Shown: piece by piece, positions 1-11,955 of the stretch | Layout: each line of letters starts with the position of its first letter | How positions within the stretch are numbered: the stretch's first letter is position 1 | From: Diplodia intermedia | Taxonomy: Eukaryota > Ascomycota > Dothideomycetes > Botryosphaeriales > Botryosphaeriaceae | NCBI GenBank assembly: GCA_021495925.1 | Contig: JAKEKT010000003.1 | Coordinates: forward strand, 62,001 to 126,000 | Direction: 5' to 3' | DNA: 64,000 nt | The notes under the pieces: generated by a model | Database searches by the model: none | Told to the model about the DNA's origin: nothing | What the model saw: the letters and a program-made list of their open reading frames with translations, nothing else | Program-made: the position numbers and the translations under genes

Positions 1-1359
1 AAACACCAAAGGTCCGAAAGTATCTATGTACTTGATTATGGAAAGCGCGGGATGGGCGACGTCCAAAGTTTCATGTGTAGGATGGAACGCAGTCACGTTG
101 GACAGCCCGCGCTCTCTCGCATAGCTCTTCTTCTTCCTGAGCACCGACGGTGGAGGGCGTGAAACGGTGGAAGATGTCTCGGACAACTCGTTCTCTGGAG
201 TATCGGCGCTACGCTCTGCAGAATTTGTGGCCCAGTATTGCTCCAGGGGTTCCGTCTTCGTTGTGTCATGCGCCAACAGCCTGCGGTTGCGTTAGCGCTG
301 CTGGTATGGGCAAAAGCGTGGCAGGCGCTTTTCGGACGTACTTGGCCAAGTCTTTGAGTCTTTGGGCATGAAGCCAGCTCCGACCAAGGCGACCTTGGCT
401 GAGGGGAACCAGAATGCCGACAGCTACTAGATGCGCATTGCGCTCCGCCTCGGATGCCGGATCGTTGATAAATGCGCTGAGCCCTACATACTGCTCGTGT
501 ACGAAGTATCTTGCGATTCGGAATCAGCACCTGGCTCCCGGCCCTTTCGTAGCTCATACATACACCAGATCTTCTTTGACGCTATGCAGCCCCGAAGGCA
601 ACGACTTGAATTCTACGGCTCCATCGAGCTCGACTGGGGCGCGATCAGCGTGAGGACACTTGGGGTGCGGTGAGCGGATACGTACGGTCGGACAGGGAGC
701 GCTTCCAAGTGATAGTGTAGCTGCGACATGCAATCAGCATTGAGGGCCGGCTGGCGTAGGAGATGTCGCGCGGCACTCACCCGATCTTGAGGTCGAACTT
801 GATCAGGAAGAGCGCAGCGAGAGAGGGCAGATCTCCGGATGGCGCATGGCCGTTGGTTGCGGTCGCGTTAGGCGCGGACATGGCTTCCGGGCCTCATGGC
901 ACGCGCAGGAGGGTTGGGAGGGGAGTCGGGGAAGGCGTTGGTTCCGTTGCGGCTCTCGCGTCACGCAGCGGGCGGGAACCTTGATGGATGTCGTTGCCGC
1001 CGGAACATTGCTCCGAACCGAGACGCCAGCCTGCGGTTCGCTTCCCTCGCAACGTCAACTACTTTCTCGCGTAGCCACTCCTGCCAGCAGAGTGCGGCGG
1101 ACCCTTCGTTGCCAGGCCAAATGCGAAAGCTGATCCTCTGCAGGCATTGTCAGCCCGCCGATGAAAACTTATCCAGTGCTCACACAAGAGATCCTATTCC
1201 CAGACACCCATCTTGGGGTCCTCGTCTTTCAGAGCTGACGGGACTCGCGCCAATCGATCGCGATCCGTGCTCTGCCTTGTGCCCACCGAAGCGGCATCCG
1301 GATGATGGATCTTTGCGGTGCTTTGTCCTTGAATAGGTGTAACGTATCGGCAGTCACTT

Positions 1360-1555
1360 CACGGTGGGTGACAAAAGAAATTGCCCGCCCACATCTGTCT
1401 CATTGAAAGAATTCGACATGGGATGGGTAGTTGAATACAAGATTCGGATATATATGTAAGATTTAAATGCGCGCATTCACGTCCGGATCTCGTATTCAAC
1501 TGCCCATGGTAATACGGCATCTGTAAGGCAGCAATTTCTTTTGTCACCCGCCGTG
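1360..1555. mobile_element. MITE family A, copy 1 (near full length)
   Basis: A 196-bp near-palindrome. The left end CACGGTGGGTGACAAAAG is mirrored at the right end as TTTTGTCACCCGCCGTG. Inside, GTTGAATACAAGATTCGG is mirrored as CGGATCTCGTATTCAAC. It has no coding capacity. Some core positions show C-to-T or G-to-A changes against other copies (CGGATATATA where others have CGGACGTAAA), as expected of an old copy. It lies about 440 bp upstream of the GFA-domain gene. No clear target-site duplication was identified. Confidence 0.85.
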
Positions 1556-1878
1556 ACGGGGGTATTTTCTCAAAAGCCGCCGCCAATGCCCCAAGAGGCG
1601 GTTGGCTCCTAAGCTCTGTTCGACCGTCTCACGCATCCGATGGTCTTCGCAGGCCGATAACTCATAAGTGGATGTGACGTCCTTTCACACGCCCTATCTG
1701 CGAGGTTTCACCACCTATGGAGGCGCGCGGAGCTCAGACATTCCCCGCCACCGATGGCGCGGAAAAGGCCCGCGACTGGTCTCCCGGAATACGACGAGGG
1801 CGGGGCAACCGAGCGGACGGACCGAGGGGGATACCTAGCTCCCAGACCGTTGCAGGTAGTCGCTACCCTGAGCGGGCC

Positions 1879-1886
1879 TATAAATA
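1879..1886 (+). promoter_or_regulatory. Putative TATA box of the GFA-domain gene
   Basis: TATAAATA lies 109 nt upstream of the ATG at 1995, a usual distance for a fungal promoter with a short 5' leader. Position and sequence are the only support. Confidence 0.45.
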
Positions 1887-1994
1887 CGTCCATGAAGTTA
1901 GATGTCCGTCGGAGCAAGACCATCTTCCCAGAATCCACGTCGCCAACTCTGCCCTGAATCCCCCTCTCTCCAAATAGGAGAAATACAGCCAAAA

Positions 1995-2551
1995 ATGACG
2001 ACCGGCGGCTGCCTCTGCGGAAACCTGAAGTACTCGTTCGACGGCGAACCCGTCGGTGTTGTAAGTTAGCTCCATACACATACTTACTTACCCCGCAGCC
2101 TGGGCACCCACGTCACCAGAATTCCCTTCGATTGATGCTTCATCCACCTCGAATCCGCAGCTCTTTTTGCAGCTCACGACTGACGATTTCTCCACAGGCC
2201 GCCTGCCACTGCATCCCCTGCCGCCGCACCTCCAACTCGACCCACTCGACCAACCTTCTCGTGCCCGCGCCGGCCTTCAAGTCCCTCGGGGGGACGCCCA
2301 AGAACTGGTCGCGCACCGGTGACTCGGGCAAGTCAGTGACGTCCAACTTCTGTCCGGAGTGCGGTGTGCTGTGCTGGGTGACGGGCGAGGCGATGCCGAG
2401 TGTCATGATCGTCAAGGCCGGCACTCTCGACGACCTGTCGCTCGTTGAGACCAAGTACAAGCCTAAGATTGAGCTCTACTGCCGGAACAAGTTCTCGTGG
2501 CTGGCCGACGTTGAGGGCGCGCAGAAGTTTGAAGGCTCGATGAGGGGTTGA
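1995..2551 (+). CDS. GFA (CENP-V/GFA) domain protein
   Basis: Exons 1995-2060 and 2198-2551, giving 140 aa. The intron begins GTAAGT and ends CACAG. The protein starts MTTGGCLCGNLKYSF, which matches the opening of the Mss4-like GFA fold. The Zn-binding cysteines follow in order: CxC near residue 7, CHCIPC right after the intron, and CPEC near residue 72. Family members include S-(hydroxymethyl)glutathione synthase-like proteins, but most fungal members have no proven reaction, so no substrate is assigned. The ATG is the first in frame downstream of a TATA box and begins the conserved motif almost at once. It converges on the Vps3-like gene, 283 bp away. The family call is firm; the function is unknown. 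Confidence 0.85.
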
Positions 2552-2834
2552 GCGTGAGCTGGACAACCTACAAGGAAGCGCAGGAGGGGCTGGGAGCAAG
2601 GGGAACTCAACTGTCTACTAGAGATGAGCAAGATGAAGTCTAGTATAACCTCGAGCGATTCTGATTAATCAGCAGAATGCCGGACATCAAGGTAGCCGTG
2701 GTCGAAGGATCAGCGCTGTCGTGACTCAGCCATGGCGTGCTCGCCAAAATACCTAACTTCAGCGCCTTCGCGTAGCATGTCACCCAATGCATGAGTCTCC
2801 ATAGAATTCCAATATATTCTGGGTATCTCAACTA

Positions 2835-5800
2835 CTACCCCGCGACCTCTTCCCTGCGTCCTCCGCTTTCTCCATCTTTTTCTACTTTCACCCCCATCGC
2901 TTCCACCTTCTCAATTAGTTCCGCACTCGTCCGCAGGTTGTTCGCCCCACTCAGCGCGCGCGCGACGCTCGTCTCGTTCTTCTCCCTCACAAGCCTCCTC
3001 AAGGCACTGATCAAGAAGCCTGAGAAAATGTCAATCGACCAGCTATCCGGGATCATCCCCAACACCTGCTGCACATCGAACCAGCCGCCGAATCTCTCTA
3101 GTAACTCCCCAGTGCGCTCCACACAGTCGGTGATATCCTCGATGCGCAGGAACTCCTGCAGCAGATACTGAAACAGGCGTGCCTGCTCGGCATGTGTAGG
3201 AAGCTCGTCGGCAGGTATTCCGCGAGAGCCAGGCGGCCGGTAAATGCTCGAGCCACCGAGCAAGCAGTAGCTGATGGCCGTGTCAAAGTCCCCGAGGCCG
3301 TGTGTGAGCAGGCGAATTGCCTGTTCATGGCGGCCCTGCCGTCCGTTCAATATGATCATCTCGGGGACGAGCTCTTGTTCGTAAGGGGCGAGACGCGTGA
3401 GTATGTCGCCGACGGCGTACGAGGACGATGCATCCTGCCCGGTCCCCAGTAGCTGAAGGAGACGCAGTCGGCTATCCCACCACTCCGCATCCAGAGCGTT
3501 TTCCGTGATGAACTGCCGGTATGTTGGCTTCGGTGGTCGTAAGGCTCGGTAGGTTTCGTAAGTCTGCAAGAGCGTAGCCCTCGACTCCTCGGATTGCTCA
3601 AGCTCGGCGACTACGATGTCCAAGTAGTATGAAATGAGGTCATTGGTGTATTGAGTTTGCTGCTATCGTCAGTTGCTTCTCGTGTTGCTTCGCAAGGCTC
3701 ACAGCTCACCTTCTTTCCATACACGAGATATTCCAGGTACTCTTTGACTGCAGCAGGCGCCTTCTCCTTGAGTAATGAAACAGCCTCCTCATGCTTGAAC
3801 TTGACCCGGCTGTTCTCGTCCGCGAAAACCTGGACGCCTAGCTTAGGGTTACGGTTGGCAAGCCATGTTCCATACTCTTCCACCATGGGCTGGTCTCTAA
3901 TCCTGCTCAGGTACTTTCGAAACTCCTGCTCCGCGTCGAGAAAGTCGCCCCCAAAGTTACTCTCGCCATCAATGAAGCGCCGCCACGTAGCCAGCACATT
4001 TGATGCCTGTTTACGGCTTTGATACAAGCGACTCAAGACATAGAGTCGGTGGTGCTCCTCAAGCAGCTCGATCGCCCGATCCCAACAATCGACACCGTTA
4101 TCCACAAGCGCGTTGAGTTCTGCACGGATGGACCCAGCTGTTGCCGGCCCTGGTGGACTTTGGCTGTCCAACAGCAAGAGGATTTTCAGAAGCGCTGCAT
4201 CCACTGTTTGGAATACCTCTTCTTCATCCGCGACGCTGCCAAAGCCTTTCTTGCGCCTCCACACCAGAAGGTATCTTTTGATGAGCTGTAGCAGGTTGTC
4301 TCCAAAAGGTCCGGCGGGGTCAGTCGGGAACTTGGAAGGGTTCTGTTGGGCTAGGAACTTCTCTACCACGTCCTTGAGACCCCCTTGGACCCAAATTCCT
4401 TTTTCACCCTGGATGACTTCGCCGCTCAGATTTGGCAGTAAAGCAAGAATGACGCGGGGATCAATCTCTCCCTCGATTAGAGCTTCCTCGGTGCCGCGCT
4501 TGTTGATTTCGTAGGCGAAGGTTCCAGATTCGGTGCGAAGAATGAGATCCATGAATAGCAGTAGAGATGCCTTTTGACGGATGTAGGTGAAACCGAGGAA
4601 CTCGGCTTCGTTGCGAGGCTCCAGGCCCCGGATGCTGTTCAAGAGGTACACGACATCCTCAAAGTTTGGCTCGATCTGACGACTTCCGGGAGTGGCGGAC
4701 TGGGCAAGCCTGAGCTTGGCATCGAGCTGCACTATAAGAGGATTCCGTACAACCCACCACACCTCGTTGTTGTTCCATAGCACATTATGCGACTTGAATT
4801 TGCAGAGACGGCTGGTGAAGGCAACTTCATCCCGCTCCTTGTCAGCCTCAACCTTCTGGTCGAGATCGATCTTCTCGGATGCGGAAACAGATATAGATCC
4901 ACCTCGTCTCCTTGCGCGCAAGTGGACACGCCTCAAGGAGAGAATGTCACTGATCTCTGACAAATTGACCTCGGTTTCGGTGGAGACGGTCCTAATGCCA
5001 AGCGCCTGACTGCTGTAACGCGTGTGATGGACGTCTTCACCAAGGCTACTCGAGAGCATGCTCAGATTCAACCACTCTTTCGAAGCAATGCCCTCGCCAG
5101 GATCGAGGTCCCACCGCTGGATTTCAACACCGCTGACCATACCATGTTCGGTCTTGCGCTTGATGACAGCTAGAATATAACCCTCCTCAGGTTGTTCTGC
5201 CGATGGCATGGAGGCGGCTATAGACGTCGCCAGGTCTACCTCTATACCCGAGCCGTCAATCACGAGCGCCTCGGGATAGCTTTCAAACTCAAGGGTCCCG
5301 CGTACTACGTCACCGTCAAGATTGACGAACATGCCAACACCAGGCTCATCCGGCGTGGTCCCCGTGGTGAGGAGGAATTCCGAGGGGGTAGGGGATACTA
5401 TGTGAGGTTTCAGAGATGTAAAGGTCTTCTTCTGGATGGACGGGGACGGGCGTCTAGCTGCAGCAGTCTCTTCCATAACCTCGACCTCGGAAGGAGTTGG
5501 TGGAAGTGCCTTGTCAGGGGTTGCAGTGCGCGGTGCTGGACTCCCTTCACGCGGAGTTCCGCCTTCAGGAGCTCGGGCAGGGCTTGGAGAAAAGGACCTG
5601 CCCAAAAAATCTGGAGCATCAAAGCCGTACCTCCCACTAACGATACCGCTCAACGGTCTAGGGCTTGGACTTGCGAATCTCTCACCCGTACCAGAAACGT
5701 TCCAACTCGTGCTACGGCCGTGGCCGCGGTCGTCGCCTGAGGGTCTGGGTATGTTGCTGCTTGAAGACACGCTCCTGGAAACGCTGTGCTCACGGGAGGA

Positions 5801-6578
5801 TATGTCCTGGGAAGCACCGCCAACGGTGGCCGCAGCATCCTCGTCCAAAGAGGAAATGGGGAACAGGGGGATTTTCTGTTGATGGACCACGTCCAAAAGC
5901 GCATAAGAGTGGGTGTCGGCGACACAGGCAAAATCATCCCGGCGGGACGTCGACAAGCAGCCACCGAACTCGATGTTCCGTATTCTGCGAGGCTCTTCTG
6001 CAATCCTGACAAGCTGAATGCGGCTGCGCAAACACATCATTATCACCGCGCCCTGCTCCGAGTCATTTTGAGGAGAGCCGTTTTGGTCGACACCGCCGAC
6101 CCATACGCAGCTTATCGGCTTCTGGGACGCGAAGGCCGGACTCAGCTCGGGCAGGGTGTAGAAGGTAAGGGCATTGTTGCAGAGGATGCAAGCTTTGTTG
6201 ACATTCGGGAGGAGTAGGATCTGCTGGACGCCGGCAGTAGACTGTTGCGTGAAGGCGGGCTGTAGGCGCGACGCGATGATGAAGCTCGGTTGGCCGAGCG
6301 GATCGTTTGGTTCTGGCGGGATGAGGACGAAGTGCAGAATCTCGGCGGCAGAGGTGCCTATGTACAGGTTCTCATCTGGAGCGAGGAGTCAGCTAGATGG
6401 CGGGAAGACATGCGCGAGCATGGAACGCACTCCAGAACTCGACGCAGGTAATGCGGACATCCTGGTCATTGCCGTCGGCGGAGAGCGGTATGTCGGAGAG
6501 CAGCCTGCGCAAGGTGTAGGAGCCGGTCTGGATGTGGTTGCCGGAGCGCGGGCTGGTGGGGCTCGCGGTAGCTTGCAT
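2835..6578 (-). CDS. Vps3/TGFBRAP1-type CORVET tethering subunit (CNH and Vps39 domains)
   Basis: Exons in coding order are 6578-6431, 6375-3710 and 3659-2835, giving 1212 aa. The introns are 55 nt (GTGCGT...CTCCAG) and 50 nt (GTGAGC...CAG). The N-terminus (LLSDIPLSADGNDQDVRITC, then ENLYIGTSAAEILHF) is the opening blade of a citron-homology (CNH) domain. A Ser/Pro/Arg-rich spacer follows at about residues 190-330. The C-terminal half is helical, with the Vps39-type segments EYLVYGKK, NDLISYYLDIVVAELE and DTAISYCLLGG. The family tethers Rab5 endosomes and acts in endosome-to-vacuole traffic. Length and CNH start favour Vps3/TGFBRAP1 over Vam6/Vps39, whose N-terminus differs. The ATG at 6578 is the first after an in-frame stop. 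It shares a 278-bp divergent promoter with the Golgi gene CASP. Confidence 0.75.
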
Positions 6579-6856
6579 GGTGCGCGTGCATTGCAATTGC
6601 CATCGCTAGGACGTGCGCGGGGCCATGGTGCAGATGGCGTGGTGGTGCTTGGGGCTGGCGGAGCGGTGCGGGTGCCTGGCGGATCGGCGTGCTCGAGCTT
6701 CGTGGGCGCGCGCACGATGACACCTCTCCCGTTCCACTCTCTCCAATCCCCCAAACTCGCGCTCCACCCCCGGATTGATGCCTCGTCGCACGGGTCTCCG
6801 AAGACACTGCCTCTGAGCCCCAGCACCTATCCTGACCCTCTCGCTGCCGGTGAGCC

Positions 6857-9233
6857 ATGGATGCTGCCGCGACGCCTGCCGACCCGCCGAGCTCTGAGCC
6901 GCAGCGAAAGCCCGATGCCACAGTCAACGAGAACAAGTTCCAGCAGGCCATTGCTGCGTGGCGAAGTGCGCTCCTCAGCCCCCCGCAGATCCTGGATTGA
7001 GTCTGACCTTCTTGCCCAGATGTGAATCTCGCCGAGTTGATGCCTGCGTTGGATTCGGCGGCCGAGGAACTCGTGGAACACCAGCGCGATTCTGTCACTC
7101 AACGGAAGGAGCTCGCTCAGAAGACCAAGGACTTCAGGAAGCTTGACGACCAGAGCAAGCTTTCAGAGATCAAGGGGTTGCTGAAGTGTACGTCTCGTTG
7201 CTCTCTTGTGTGATCCAGCTACTGAGCCCCAGCAGCCTACCAGAACTTCATCGACGCCCTCACGAACCAAGGGAAGTCGATCAACGCTGCGTTCTTCAAG
7301 GCCTACACTCCGCTTTCCGAAGCACCAGACCCGTATCCGCTCCTCGAGGCTTCCGTCGACTCACTCGTAACCGCCGAGGAGACCTTGCCCAAGCTTACCG
7401 AGGAAAACCAACGGCTGCAGAAGACGGTCTCGCAGCTGACAACACAACTGGAGGGCACAGAGAAAAGGCTTGAGGATGAGTTCACTGCAAGGAAGAGTCT
7501 GGAAGAGACGAGGGATGCCAAAATCAAAGAGGTCGAGGCATCATGGTCCGCCGTGCTTACCGAGAAGCAAGACAACTGGGAATCAAAGGAAAAGTCGTTG
7601 GAGGAGAAGGTCGAGAATCAGGATCGGCTGTTGAAGGAGCTCAAGGCTAGCTACGAGGTTTCCCAGCGGCTAGGCAAGGGTGAGGACGAGGAAGACAACC
7701 AGGCACACCGTGGGGCTACGGCCGCTGAGCTCGAAATTGTGAGCTCGGAGCTGGACAGGGCGAACACACGTCTTGCGGAGATTGAAGCGAGAAACGAGCA
7801 GCTTCGGCTCGAACTCGCCCAATCAGCATCAAGCGCAAACACCCAAGCATCTGGACCAGTCGAAGACGACCCGATGTTCAGGAGGCTGCAATCTGAAAAT
7901 CAGTCTCTCCTGAGGAAGCTCGATGCTGCTCGTTATGAAAAGGACTCTGAGAGAAGGAATCAAGAGACGGAGGCGCGAAAGCTGGAAAAGGAGCTGGCGT
8001 CTTTGAAGCAAGATCGGGATGCTCTGCGGGAGAAGGTGAGCAGCTGGGGAGACTACGATAACGTGAAACGCGAACTCGAGGTTTTGAAGGTAAGCAAGAT
8101 TCTAACATCGGCCAGTAACCTGTACTGAACAACTCTAGTCAATCGAGTTCGCAATGGGAGACGAAGACGATGCAGACGCTGGGGCAGATGCTGCCGCCGA
8201 AGGGGCAACGGGTGCTCAAGGCAAAGAAGAGACTCTTGAGCAGCTCTTGCTTGCACGAAACAAGAAGCTTAGTGATGAGTTGACAGTACTTCGTGTATCC
8301 CACCAGGACCTCCAAACAAGATTGGAGCAGCTACAGGAAGAGCTGTCAAACACCAACATGGAGTTTGAAAAGTCGCAGAACCTAGCGCAAACTCTGGAGA
8401 ATGATCTCATGAAGGTGCAGCAAGAGGCCTCCAACGCCTTTGATTCCTCGGCAATGTCTGTTGCGGGAACATATACATCGAGATACCCCCAATCATCTTT
8501 TGCAGGAAGGAAGGGAGGACGTACGTCTCCAACTTCATCCATAATCTCGGGTTTCAATCCGAGAGATGGTAGCCCGAACACGCTAGAGGCCATCAGGTCT
8601 GGTGAGGCCGTGGGAGGTGGTTCGGGCATCCTCCCTATGGTCACGGCCCAAAGAGATCGATTCAAGAAAAAGAACGCCGAGCTCGAGGCGGAGCTCCAGA
8701 AGACTTACCAGAACGTATCTTCGTTGAGGTCCGAGGTTGCCTCGTTACAAAAGGACAACCTAAGCCTATACGAGAAGACTCGCTATGTCTCCACGTACAA
8801 CCGCGGCCACGCGTCGGCCTACTCTTCGAGCACAAACCCATCGACTATCCAGGTGACATCGGACGCGTCAAACCTCGACCGTTATCGCTCGGCATACGAG
8901 CAAAACATCTCGCCGTTTGCGGCTTTCCGCGGCCGCGAATCCGCACGCGCCTTCAAGCGCATGAGCCTTCCCGAGCGGGTTGTGTTTCGAATCACCAAGA
9001 CGGTGCTTGCGACGAGGACCAGTAGGAACATGTTCGCGGCGTATTGCGTGGCGCTGCATCTCCTGGTGTTCTGGATGCTCTTGTCCGGGACCTCGGGCCC
9101 TGTCGAGGAGACCATCAGCTTGAGCAACAGTGGCTCGGCGGCGGCTGCTGGCGCTGCTGGTGCAGGGCCGCTCGCCGGTGGCGATGGCCACGAGAAAGGT
9201 AATTGGCAACCAGAGGGTTTCCATGATACGTAA
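6857..9233 (+). CDS. COY1: Golgi membrane protein CASP / Coy1
   Basis: Exons 6857-6965, 7020-7187, 7236-8089 and 8139-9233 give 741 aa. The joins restore the conserved stretch FQQAIAAWRNVNLAELMPAL and then GLLKSYQNFIDALTNQ. The body is one long coiled coil (about residues 100-600) with KLTEENQRLQKTVSQL typical of CASP. Near the C-terminus lies VVFRITKTVLATRTSRN followed by a single hydrophobic segment (FAAYCVALHLLVFWMLL), the tail anchor that places the family in the Golgi membrane with the coiled coil in the cytosol. It acts in intra-Golgi retrograde tethering. The last residues (WQPEGF) resemble the usual family ending. It is divergent from the Vps3-like gene, so two membrane-traffic genes share a promoter. 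Confidence 0.93.
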
Positions 9234-9672
9234 CCGGGAGATGTTGTACCGAGAGGGGAAGTTGAAGACCGCCGGCAATCTACGCAGCCGCGCAAGCAAT
9301 ATACCAACTGACCTGTTCCGACACGTGAAATGCCTCATCGACGAACAGGAGCCCGAATCTCCGAGAAACGATGGCGCAATGATGATGAATGCCCCGAGCG
9401 TCCACCAAGCCACTCGAGAGGAGAGATGAAGCGCTGGCGAGATATTGATTCTTGTATAATTAGTAGCGTGTCAGGCTGAACAGGTGTACGGTACGGCGGC
9501 AAAGCCAAAGGCGGCTACCAGGCATGGGACCCTGTTTGGCGAAAGACGGGAAATCTCTTCAACGTCGAATTTCTTTGAAAGCCATTTTTGGTTACACCCA
9601 AAAGCCTTCCAGAACCATGATAGTGGGGGACAGGCGGCTAGAGAACCGACCAATAGATGTTGGTGAAGGGGG

Positions 9673-9880
9673 CACGGCGGATGACAAAAGAAATTGCCCA
9701 CCCGCATCTGCCCTACATAGATGCCGCATTAAGATATGTAGGCAGTTGAATGCAAAGTCCGGACGTAAACGTAGATTTTAAACTCGCACATTTACGTCTA
9801 GATGTTGGGTTCAACCATGCAGAGTTGTTTTTCAAGGTAGATGCGGGTGGGCAATGTGCTCTCTCCAGCACCCTTGCGGA
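9673..9880. mobile_element. MITE family A, copy 2 (right end decayed)
   Basis: It starts CACGGCGGATGACAAAAG and continues with the family motif CCCACCCGCATCTGCC. The core reads AGTCCGGACGTAAACG and is mirrored by CATTTACGTCTAGATG. The right inner repeat GATGCGGGTGGGCAAT is intact, but the outer right terminus (about 9856-9880) is strongly diverged. It lies about 440 bp downstream of CASP. Confidence 0.8.
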
Positions 9881-11778
9881 ACCGGTAGATCATTTCATGC
9901 TCGGCATCGGCAATCTACCTGTGTCTGTATCTTGGCCATCAGGCCATGTGAGCCTGCCCAGAATCGTCACGGGGACGTTGAAGGCCCACCGAGCCCCGCT
10001 CTCGATCGTGCTGACTTGAGAGCGAATCCTACCGCCACATCTTACCGCATGCTTTGGCTCCGCCTTGAAGCAATCGGAATTGCGCAGATCCCACGAGGCA
10101 TAAGCACGGCTAGAAAAGAAACGTTGTTGGTGGCTTTGGGGACGTCTGCCAATTCGCATTCCGTCATGATTTTGACACGATCGGTGCTGGTGTTCTTCTC
10201 TCTAGTACTCGGACATGATTCAAAAAGCCACCTTCTGACCTAACATCCCCCGCCCTTTCCACCCTATGATGAAAAATCGACCGACACCCTCCAACATCAC
10301 GGATCCCTCCATCAGCAACTGTGTACAGGCCGAGAACATGATCGATCCAATGGTGAGAAGGTGAACACGCGGCCTTCGCTAAACCGGCCACACTCGTCTC
10401 CCTCACAAGGCAGGCAGGTAGGCAGGCAAGCGCCCAACGCCGTTGCCGAGTCTAGGGCGTAATCGCCGAGACATCAGGACGAGGGCGGGTAAGTAAGCCA
10501 CAATCCGTGGCAAGAAGCGGGGGAGCGGGTGGGTACAGGTGGGTGGTGTAGATTGGTCGGCCCCCGTGAGCTCTTGATTTTTTCATCAGCCGGCACAGGC
10601 TTCGACAGTGTCAATTTGGTGACAAGCTCGGCTGCGGGTGGAGCAAAGTGGCACGGCTTTTCTTCGAACATGTCTTCTTCAGCTTCCTGCACAGTGTTCC
10701 TTCGTATGCGTCCGAAGCCAACTGCGTACAGATGAACGCTGTCGTGCCGACGGAGAAAGATAGGTAGACGAGGTCCACCGCGGCGGCAAGAGCAAAAGTA
10801 GATGCAGCCAGCCAGCCAGATTGCTCCACACCAGCCGAAAAGTCCTAGAGCAGGCTAGCAAGGGTCGCGGATATGCAAGCAAGCGGCGAGAGGCGTTGCG
10901 GCGCGCGAGGTGGTTCGGAAACGGTTGTCTTCCAGCCAGTCATTCCAAGCGGCCGCTTCTCCACTGAAACGCGCGCTGTAGGGATCTGATTGGTGCTGCC
11001 TCGCTCGTTCGTCCAGCGCAGCAGACGCGCATGCGACAAGGAAGGCGGGACGGCAGCCAGTTTGCGCATAATTAGCCCAAAAGAGGGTAATTATGGGGCT
11101 CAACAGGTCCAAGACGCCGCAAATAGCCTCCAGGATGCGGCATTTATCTGTAGATTGCGGTGGGGAAATTAGGTTCGCTGTACTGCAGGCCCCTGTCGGC
11201 GACGGCGCGTAGGCGCTTAGAGAAGAGGCCAAGGACGACGAATGATTGGACGCCGGCTGCCCGGCTGCCAGCAGATCCCAAGATGGCTGGAAGGGCGCTC
11301 TCCCGGATTCGCGACCGAGCAGGCTCGACGTGGTACAGGCGGCTCTGCAAGCTGGCCGCCGTTGAGACGGTCAGAAGGACGTGAGCAATGGCAGGGCGAG
11401 CGACAGCGACAGCGTCTTCTCAGCGCTCAGCCATCGTCGTCGCGATGGTCGAGCCCGCGCCTCCAACTGTGGCAGGAAGCCGGTGCTCACGCGAGCGGAA
11501 GGGAAAGAAGCCGAGAGGAAGCGCAGCCCAAGAATAGCCTTCCACCCCTCGTCGCGGGCGGGAGCTAGCAAAGCTTGGCTCAGATCCTCGCTGCCCCGGA
11601 AGTGCGAACGGCTGGCCGGCATTGCGCAAGGGCCCCCCAGAGCCGCTCTCCAGCGCCGCCCGTCCAATCACGCGCCGCCACCCCCGGTCGACCTATTTCG
11701 AGGTACAGCCTACGCGCTGCCCGCAGAACGCCAGAAGCCTGACATGGCCCGCCCACGTTGTACCGGCGCATGCTTTGC

Positions 11779-11785
11779 ATATAAG
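11779..11785 (+). promoter_or_regulatory. Putative TATA box of the DUF3455 gene
   Basis: ATATAAG lies 171 nt upstream of the ATG at 11956 and is followed by a pyrimidine-rich leader. Supported by position only. Confidence 0.35.
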
Positions 11786-11955
11786 AATTTCCTCGTCCCG
11801 GGCATCATGGTCCATTGAAAGCACGACAGCCTCGACCCGAAGAAACAACCTCCACTCCACGCCTTCTCCACCGCCGGGCCCTGCGCTTTACTACTGCCTC
11901 CTCTTCAGCACACTTCGACCCAACGTCCTCCCTTCCAACCAAGCAACCGCCCGCC

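Larger units (their letters stand above)
1..1994. other. Intergenic region with a MITE copy, no confident gene
   Basis: No reading frame here has a recognisable domain. The plus-strand frame around 560-670 reads somewhat like protein (LEFYGSIELDWGAISVR) and ends next to a GTGAGC, so a decayed or partial gene is possible but unsupported. The stretch carries one palindromic element (1360-1555) and a TATA-like box just upstream of the first real gene. Confidence 0.5.
9234..11955. other. 2.7-kb intergenic region
   Basis: It holds MITE copy 2 (9673-9880), a short GGCAGGTAGGCAGGCAAG microrepeat near 10411-10430 and otherwise nothing I can assign. Several 60-150 codon frames on both strands lack recognisable motifs. 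The stretch from 11650 to the ATG at 11956 is pyrimidine-rich and acts as promoter and leader of the DUF3455 gene. Confidence 0.6.

Noticed and set aside
10405..10435. GGCAGGTAGGCAGGCAAG microrepeat as a minisatellite
   Set aside because: Only three or four imperfect units over about 20 bp, too short to call.
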